Source of the DNA: Planoprotostelium fungivorum
Taxonomy: Eukaryota; Evosea; Variosea; Cavosteliida; Cavosteliaceae
Length of the DNA: 11,013 bases
Assembly (NCBI GenBank): GCA_003024175.1
Contig: MDYQ01000327.1
Location: 1 to 11,013, forward strand
Reading direction: 5' to 3'
Shown here one piece after another: positions 6,901 through 11,013 of this stretch; within the stretch, counting starts at the first letter, position 1; every line of letters starts with the position of its first letter. Made by a program: the position numbers and the translations under genes. The notes beneath the pieces were generated by a model that was not told the origin of the DNA, did no database searches, and was given only the letters and a program-made list of their open reading frames with translations.

Positions 6901-8389
6901 CTCTGATGATATCTTTCATGACATCAGTCCCATCCATATGACATAGTGTTTATCATACAATATCACGAGATGGACTGCTTTTCACTCGTAATATTGTAAT
7001 CAGATCGATTGACAATGAAATACAATAAATAGAAGAACATACGTGAATGGGTTTGGTAACTTCGGGCTCGATCTTCATTTGACTCTTCAGGAGGTCGATC
7101 TAGATTCGATGAGATTTCACCGTCTACAACGACAGCTCACCATGGCGCGGAGCAAGATATTCGATGCGTATTGTGGGTGAAATCTCGCCAAGAGAGTTTT
7201 GTACACGTACGTCCGCCTCAGTACATCCTTGCGATCTACAACGAGCTCGTATGTTGCAGAGAAATGCGACGTGACCTACATCATGTGAGAATTTTCGTCG
7301 AAATTTCCCTCACATGTTCGAAGAAAGTTTCCAGCTCCATCCTCCTGTTCTTATGCACTCTCTCCACCATCTCCTTCGTCACGACAAAATCGAAAAAAAT
7401 CTGAGAAAACATCGTCTACAACGAGTCAGATCTAGCGTTGTAGATGAATGACTCACCACGTAGGAGGGGTGAGGCACCAAAAGGCTATATGTGGCATTTT
7501 CTGACTGTACAGAGATGGCGGGAGGTGAGAACGACAACGCCCAAGCTTTGACGACAAAGTTGACTGGCGTCGGTTCTGTGGACAATTCATTAAAATGAAA
7601 TGATGGAGTATCACCTTCTTCGCTGTCTGGGGGAGGCTGCACATAGCCAAATCCTTCGAGTTGGTCAATCTGTTGTAACTGTAGAGGTCAGTGTGATGAT
7701 GTCATCCGTCATGTGACATCACATCGCTTAGAGATCTCATTGTGCCCTCGTTGTACAAGACGAATTGGTCCAGAAGCTTGACTCCCTTCTTGATGTCAAA
7801 GTCATCGGGCAAATCCATCTCGGATTGATCATCTTGATTTAGCTTGGCGACTATAGAAGTTGAGCCTTTCAACAGATGAGATGAGATGTCACCAAGCGAT
7901 TTGGGAAGACTCTTGGATGGAGCGGGAGAATGGACACTGGCGATGAACTGACTACTTCGTATGGCACCCGGATTGACTGTCTTCCTGGGCTGTCTGGGGT
8001 CAATGGAAAGAGATGAACGATGTAGAATTACATTCGTATCCTTTGCTACGATTTGATCCGATGTCTTTGGTTTTTTGCGAGGATTGTCTGTATCTTTCGA
8101 TTTCCTTTCTGCGGCTTTTGGGCTCTTCGAGGACGCACTGGGTGATTTCATTTCTTGGAATCGTTTCAAAATGGCCAACTGTTCCTGTTGAGAATAAGTA
8201 ATTCATACGATTATCCTTTCAACAGCCCACCTCCTCACGAAATTTGGATGGTACGGAGATATCAATGTAAAGATGATCAGGTGTCTCCTCTGTTTCACTA
8301 TCAAACATCGCTGCATACGTGATAAGCCAATCTAGACACGCACGAATCTCCATCGATATCGATATGAAGACATCAACTGATGTGAACAT
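3910..8389 (-). CDS. RFTS-like / AT-hook / DDT / WHIM / PHD chromatin-remodeling factor, about 1,185 aa, about 20 exons
   Basis: Minus-strand exons: 8389-8231, 8184-7723, 7678-7457, 7400-7314, 7275-7141, 7099-6967, 6902-6637, 6592-6384, 6345-6081, 6040-5960, 5897-5725, 5684-5618, 5567-5430, 5357-5084, 5034-4895, 4845-4795, 4749-4658, 4615-4543, 4499-4299, 4239-3910. Domains in order: an RFTS/RFD-like region at about 185-355 (KLLDQFVLYN, LEGFGYV, KAWALSF, NATYSLLVPHPSYV, FFDFVVTKEM); a Lys/Glu-rich tract at about 400-445; AT-hook KRGRPPK at about 489; DDT at about 590-650 (SVWQFCNNFFPLYF); WHIM1 at about 690-750 (SVDTRLDILYYLIERA); WHIM2/3 at about 800-940 with the hallmark NGMDRFYNRYWIF and LNVGGHRESKLYREL; and a C4HC3 PHD finger at about 1078-1122. 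DDT-WHIM-PHD proteins are ISWI partners (ACF1/Itc1/BAZ type); a nuclear nucleosome-spacing role is inferred. No WAC or bromodomain was seen. The start ATG is the first in frame but uncertain. The junction near 7042-6903 is the weakest; two genes are possible. Confidence 0.8.
4039..4080 (-). repeat. Two tandem 21-nt coding repeats after the PHD finger
   Basis: Two adjacent 21-nt units encode VTSGSNG and VTSGSDG, a flexible Ser/Gly linker between the PHD finger and the C-terminal tail of the chromatin-factor gene. Confidence 0.8.
5374..5416. repeat. Paired short hairpins inside an intron
   Basis: Within the intron 5429-5358 of the minus-strand gene, TCTACA-acgg-TGTAGA (5376-5391) recurs as TTTACA-acgg-TGTAGA (5401-5416), 25 nt further on. 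Each unit is a small inverted repeat built from the same nonamer that is dispersed through this gene. Confidence 0.75.
6765..6902 (-). repeat. Low-complexity Lys/Glu-rich coding tract
   Basis: On the minus strand this is a purine-only-like run of GAGAAGAAG-type units encoding repeated EKK[TI]. It gives a highly charged, probably disordered segment before the AT-hook. The opposite strand is open but reads as Phe/Ser repeats and is only a shadow. Confidence 0.8.
7413..7446. repeat. Inverted repeat within an intron
   Basis: CGTCTACAACG (7413-7423) and CGTTGTAGATG (7436-7446) are inverted copies of the dispersed motif with one mismatch, around a 12-nt loop. They fill most of the 56-nt intron 7456-7401 and could fold into a stem bringing its ends together. 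Confidence 0.7.
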
Positions 8390-8978
8390 GTTAGGCACAC
8401 TCACCCGAACGATGAAGAATCAGAATCCACTTCGATCGATGTGTAGAACGTCGTGGTCGAAGTGATTCGTGAAGATCAATGGGCTATGTTGACCCCTTGT
8501 TTTCTGACATTGAACGTGCGATATCACAAATTCATCGCACCATTTCAAGTTTTGAGAGGAACACACGCTTCATCGTTTCACCTTCTATATCTACATCTAC
8601 GTTCTCAAGGAAGGTTCGAATGGACTGAGTCAGACGGTAGATTCTACTTTTATGAGACAAAAAGATTGGATATCAGGTCACGTGCTGTCAGCAGATAAAT
8701 CGTCGTATGTCATGAAGCGTACGTTGCTGATCAATGTTGTGTTGGGCACCGATCACCCAACTCCTCAAAAACGTAAGCCGCTGAAAGCAACTCTCGTCAC
8801 CTTCTACGTCTGGATGTCTCTTCACGTCTGCAACATGGTGAAGCCGACGATAGAGACGGTCAACTATTGATATACATATTGACCATGCTGAGTGTACGGA
8901 CTTCGCTGTCTGTCGACACAACCCCGGAAATCGACGCTTTGTCTTCATTTTCCAAAGACAGCGATTTCATCCAGCACA
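8390..8978. promoter_or_regulatory. Divergent intergenic region, no confident gene
   Basis: This 589-nt space lies between the putative start of the chromatin-factor gene (minus) and the Dabb gene (plus). A plus-strand frame (8453-8698) and a minus-strand frame (8948-8688) are open, but I recognise neither product and see no continuing exons. The chromatin-factor gene could begin further upstream here. A TATA-like patch, GATATACATATTG, lies at about 8869-8881, some 100 nt before the Dabb ATG, and is a plausible core promoter for it. Confidence 0.45.
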
Positions 8979-10263
8979 ATGAGAGCCTTTGTCCTCTTAT
9001 CTCTCTTCGCTTTGGTTGTTCTATCACAGACCACCTCTTCTACTGAGGAGATATCGTCTTCTTCTCTTGCTTCGGAGACACAAGCCATCAACTCTACCAG
9101 TGTGGAAGGACAGGTAAAATATCAGAAGAAAGACGTGAGATAACACTTAAACAGAAGCTCTTCCACCACGTGATCACGTTCAGGTGAAGATCGCATCCGT
9201 TTCCACCATTTTATGATTGATGATTATTTCAGATACAAATGGGGTGTCACTCGTGCTCAAGTAGATTCCGTCACAAAGGCCTATCTCGCACTCAACGATC
9301 TCGCTGTTAGAGATGGAAGGAAATACATTCGCATCGTAGGCGGTAAAACCATCTCCACAGAGGGTGATCCATCTATACGATCTTCACGAGATCTCACACG
9401 TGTAGGTGTCAAGGATCGCTTCCGCAATGGATTCATCCTCACATTCACCAGTGCCGACGGTATGATATTGCAATCATCCGATAGAAGATGACGAAAACAG
9501 ATCGAGAGCACTTTGGCTGCTGCGAGAAGGCCCACCAGGACTTTGGAAACTTCATGGGACAGTCAGTCTACATCGACACCATCATCGACTGATCTTTATG
9601 CAGATACGTCGAATCAAAGGGTTACAATGTCGGTTTCGACTTTCAAGAGGAGGGCAACGCTCCCTGGCTCACTCGCACGGTTCGAATTTTATTTTATTTT
9701 ATTTCAACTCACCTCATCAGTCCAACAGCTCTCGTCTCTTCCATCACGACATCACATTCAGGTATACGTTCACCACCATCATTCCTCCTCCTCCATCCAT
9801 CATCATGATCCATCGTCTGAACTCTACATCAGATACAAGGACAATGTCACACAAGCTCAAATCGATTCGGTCACTCAGGCTTACCTCTCGTTGAACGACA
9901 AGGCCGTGAGAAACGGTAGAAAGTACATCAACATCGTGGGCGGCAGAACGATTTCTACCGAGGGTGATCCGATGAGACATGATGGAAGATGATGGAGGGT
10001 AGGTGTGAAGGATAATTTCAGAAACGGATTCATCTTGACGTTCAAGAAACTCGATGGTGAGTGATTATGATCTTGATCGCATTACGATGATGATGAACGA
10101 TGACAGATCTGGTCCACTTTAGATGCTGTGAGAAGGCTCACCAACAGTTTGGAGATTTCATGGGACAGTGAGCTTGGATATTCTGGGAGATCTTAACGAA
10201 ATTTCAAGGTACGTCACCTCCACTGGATACAACGTCGGTTTCGATTTCGAAGAGCAGTTCTGA
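8979..10263 (+). CDS. Secreted protein with two Dabb (stress-responsive A/B barrel) domains, 275 aa, eleven exons
   Basis: Exons are 8979-9113, 9155-9183, 9233-9363, 9406-9459, 9501-9561, 9604-9679, 9721-9761, 9833-9963, 10003-10056, 10107-10167 and 10209-10263. They total 828 nt, open throughout, ending TGA. Residues 1-16 or so form a signal peptide (MRAFVLLSLFALVVLS), followed by a Ser/Thr-rich linker. Two Dabb domains follow. Each starts LFHH[VD]ITFRYK, the usual His-containing first strand, continues with an A-L-N-helix and [KR]TISTEGVKD, then NGFILTF, CCEKAHQ-x-FG-x-FMGQ and ends YNVGFDF. Dabb domains form dimeric alpha-beta barrels; a two-domain chain could make an intramolecular dimer. 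Secretion is inferred from the signal peptide and is uncommon for this fold. A Cys pair in each domain may form disulfides. Ligand or enzymatic activity is unknown. AATAAA lies 16 nt after the stop. Confidence 0.82.
9155..9679 (+). repeat. Internal duplication, first Dabb unit
   Basis: This unit has exons of 29, 131, 54, 61 and 76 nt. It matches 9721-10263 in protein sequence and intron position: each of the four introns inside the unit has the same phase and place as in the second unit. Confidence 0.85.
9721..10263 (+). repeat. Internal duplication, second Dabb unit
   Basis: This unit has exons of 41, 131, 54, 61 and 55 nt. The three middle exons have exactly the same lengths as in the first unit. 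The intron between the units (9680-9720) uses the donor GGTTCG and a CATCAG acceptor and joins them in frame. Confidence 0.85.
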
Positions 10264-10278
10264 GTCCCTTGACTTCGA

Positions 10279-10284
10279 AATAAA
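10279..10284 (+). terminator. Polyadenylation signal AATAAA for the Dabb gene
   Basis: A canonical AATAAA lies 16 nt after the TGA, followed by a T-rich stretch (TTCATCTTTTATATG). Confidence 0.65.
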
Positions 10285-10511
10285 TCGATTATGTTCATCT
10301 TTTATATGTTTGGTAGAGAACGTTACTACAAATTTTTCGCGAGGCGCAAGACATCCTATAGTGCCCACACTGGTCACAATTTAGCGTTTTTGTGGGCATA
10401 ATTTAGTGCCAGGACGGGACACTTTTAGTTTCTGACCCGGGACACTTTAATAGGGACCGGAGTATAGTGATGGTGACCTTATTATGAGTCAACACAGAAG
10501 ACGTATTACAT
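10285..10511. repeat. Convergent intergenic region with short repeats, possible element remnant
   Basis: Between the two convergent 3' ends lie an 8-bp inverted repeat (TGCCCACA at 10362, TGTGGGCA at 10391), a repeated TAGTGCC (10359 and 10404) and a direct repeat GGGACACTTT (10416 and 10439). Such clustering resembles the end of a decayed DNA transposon or MITE, but no transposase or clear target duplication is visible. Confidence 0.35.
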
Positions 10512-10517
10512 TTTATT
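10512..10517 (-). terminator. Polyadenylation signal AATAAA for Cys-rich copy 2
   Basis: On the minus strand AATAAA lies about 25 nt after the TAG stop of the gene at 10880-10542. Copy 1 has no such signal just downstream, consistent with their unrelated 3' UTRs. Confidence 0.65.
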
Positions 10518-10541
10518 CTTGTAAGACAAAGCGAGCTCCAT

Positions 10542-10880
10542 CTACTTCTTGCCGCAGCTGACGCATCCGCAAGCGTAGCCTCCCTGTCCGTCAGACCAGC
10601 ACACGGGTCCACAGGCTCCGAGCATCTGGCATCTACCTTGTCTCTTCTCTTCTACGCTTCTCTTCTCGGCATATGTGGCAGAGCAAGTGTTTTGGATGTC
10701 AGCGTTCCACAGGCAGTGTCTGCTGTCGGGGTTGCCACAGTCGGCAGGGCAGGTGATGGAGGTGATTTCGCCGGAGGTGAAGGTCTCGACGACGTTGTAA
10801 GGAGGCTGAGGGAAGTCCTGAGTCAGGTCGGCGTGGACTGCGAGGCAGAAGACGATGGCAAAGAGGATGGCAACCTTCAT
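10542..10880 (-). CDS. Secreted Cys-rich protein/peptide precursor, copy 2 (112 aa)
   Basis: The protein is identical to that encoded at 2850-3188: signal peptide, four-Cys middle cluster, two Lys-Arg sites and six-Cys C-terminal segment. The gene is intronless, uses TAG instead of TAA and differs at only three other silent positions. The start is the ATG at 10880, at the signal peptide. An in-frame ATG at 10967 would add 29 residues ahead of the signal peptide and is not shared with copy 1, so it was not chosen. The gene is convergent with the Dabb gene, 278 nt between stop codons. Its own promoter and 3' UTR differ from those of copy 1, so the two may be expressed under different conditions. 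Confidence 0.85.
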   Translation of the reverse strand: MKVAILFAIVFCLAVHADLTQDFPQPPYNVVETFTSGEITSITCPADCGNPDSRHCLWNADIQNTCSATYAEKRSVEEKRQGRCQMLGACGPVCWSDGQGGYACGCVSCGKK

Positions 10881-10912
10881 GTTTCTCTCTTGTGAGCTGT
10901 CTTGAAAATGAG
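10542..10912 (-). repeat. Right arm of inverted gene duplication (pairs with 2818-3188)
   Basis: This is the reverse-complement match to the left arm, about 7.35 kb away. The sharp boundaries at the stop codon and about 32 nt before the ATG suggest a recent copy event or gene conversion limited to the transcribed core. Confidence 0.9.
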
Positions 10913-11013
10913 GTTTGGAAGTGGCTCGACCTGCCTTCTGACAAAGCGCCACACACCCCGCGGACACGCTATATGCCGTGATGACTCAGCGGTAGCTTAC
11001 CGTGGACGAGAAG
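10913..11013 (-). promoter_or_regulatory. Upstream region of Cys-rich copy 2
   Basis: Reading on the minus strand, a TATA-like GCATATAG (10976-10969) lies about 90 nt before the ATG, and a TGAGTCA element, matching the AP-1/Gcn4-type bZIP site (10988-10982), lies just upstream. Both are single short matches. The sequence is not similar to the region upstream of copy 1. Confidence 0.4.

Larger units (their letters stand above)
3962..7446. repeat. Cluster of the dispersed nonamer TCTACAACG / CGTTGTAGA
   Basis: I count 12 exact copies of TCTACAACG or its complement, at about 3962, 4499, 4641, 4864, 5376, 6359, 6655, 6685, 7123, 7235, 7415 and 7436. There are also near matches at 4584, 5401, 6114 and 3789. 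I saw no exact copy elsewhere in the window. Orientation is mixed. Eight copies lie in or at the edge of introns and four in exons (two of them encode PSTTP). Chance expectation for a given 9-mer on both strands of 11 kb is below 0.1. Confidence 0.85.

Noticed and set aside
6677-6946. Plus-strand Phe/Ser-rich open frame
   Set aside because: It is the antisense shadow of the Lys/Glu-rich coding tract of the minus-strand gene.
8453-8698. Plus-strand open frame in the divergent spacer
   Set aside because: It is open but unrecognised, with no supporting splice continuation; it is left as unassigned intergenic DNA.
8688-8948. Minus-strand open frame in the divergent spacer as an upstream exon of the chromatin-factor gene
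   Set aside because: I found no donor/acceptor pair linking it in frame to 8389; the nearest strong donor (GTGAGT at about 8404) would leave an intron of only 28 nt.
10881-10967. Extended N-terminus for Cys-rich copy 2 from an upstream in-frame ATG
   Set aside because: It would bury the signal peptide, and the extension lies mostly outside the region shared with copy 1.
1-11013. tRNA, rRNA, CRISPR or bacterial operon features
   Set aside because: No cloverleaf-like, rRNA-like or regularly spaced repeat array was seen, and the genes are spliced, so prokaryotic features are not expected.

Overview
This window is nuclear DNA from an intron-rich, gene-dense eukaryotic microbe. Introns are very short (about 38-72 nt), mostly with GTGAG-type donors and YAG acceptors, and genes lie only a few hundred bases apart. 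The mix of gene families (F-box/ankyrin, DDT-WHIM-PHD chromatin factor, secreted Dabb protein, Cys-rich secreted peptides) would suit a free-living amoeba-like protist, perhaps an amoebozoan. That is an inference from gene style; nothing in the sequence identifies a species.

Layout, left to right. A minus-strand HAD-superfamily phosphatase-like gene runs off the left edge (start at 541). A 185-nt divergent spacer separates it from a plus-strand F-box-like/ankyrin-repeat gene that I could splice completely (9 exons, 349 aa, 727-2132). After a gene-poor stretch comes an intronless plus-strand gene for a 112-aa secreted Cys-rich protein (2850-3188). Its 3' region is present twice in tandem (3174-3464 and 3466-3752) on either side of a single ambiguous base, which looks like an assembly seam. 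A large minus-strand gene (8389 to 3910, about 20 exons, about 1,185 aa) follows. It combines a region resembling the DNMT1 replication-foci (RFTS/RFD) domain with an AT-hook, a DDT domain, WHIM motifs and a PHD finger, so it looks like an ISWI/ACF1-type remodeler accessory subunit with an unusual N-terminus. A plus-strand gene at 8979-10263 (11 exons, 275 aa) encodes a secreted protein with two Dabb (stress-responsive A/B barrel) domains made by an internal duplication. At the right end an inverted second copy of the Cys-rich gene (10880 to 10542) differs from the first by four silent changes.

The genes do not form one pathway. The points most worth pursuing are: (1) the RFTS-like/DDT/WHIM/PHD fusion; (2) the near-identical inverted pair of secreted Cys-rich precursors, with dibasic processing sites and a defensin-like C-x3-C ... 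C-x-C arrangement; (3) the seam at 3465, which may hide more copies of that gene; (4) a nonamer, TCTACAACG, found 12 times in both orientations in 3.5 kb, all within the chromatin-factor gene; and (5) the double-Dabb secreted protein.

Exon models were read by eye from splice motifs and frame continuity. Each model listed keeps an open frame across all junctions; the one junction with an uneasy fit (about 7042-6903) is flagged.
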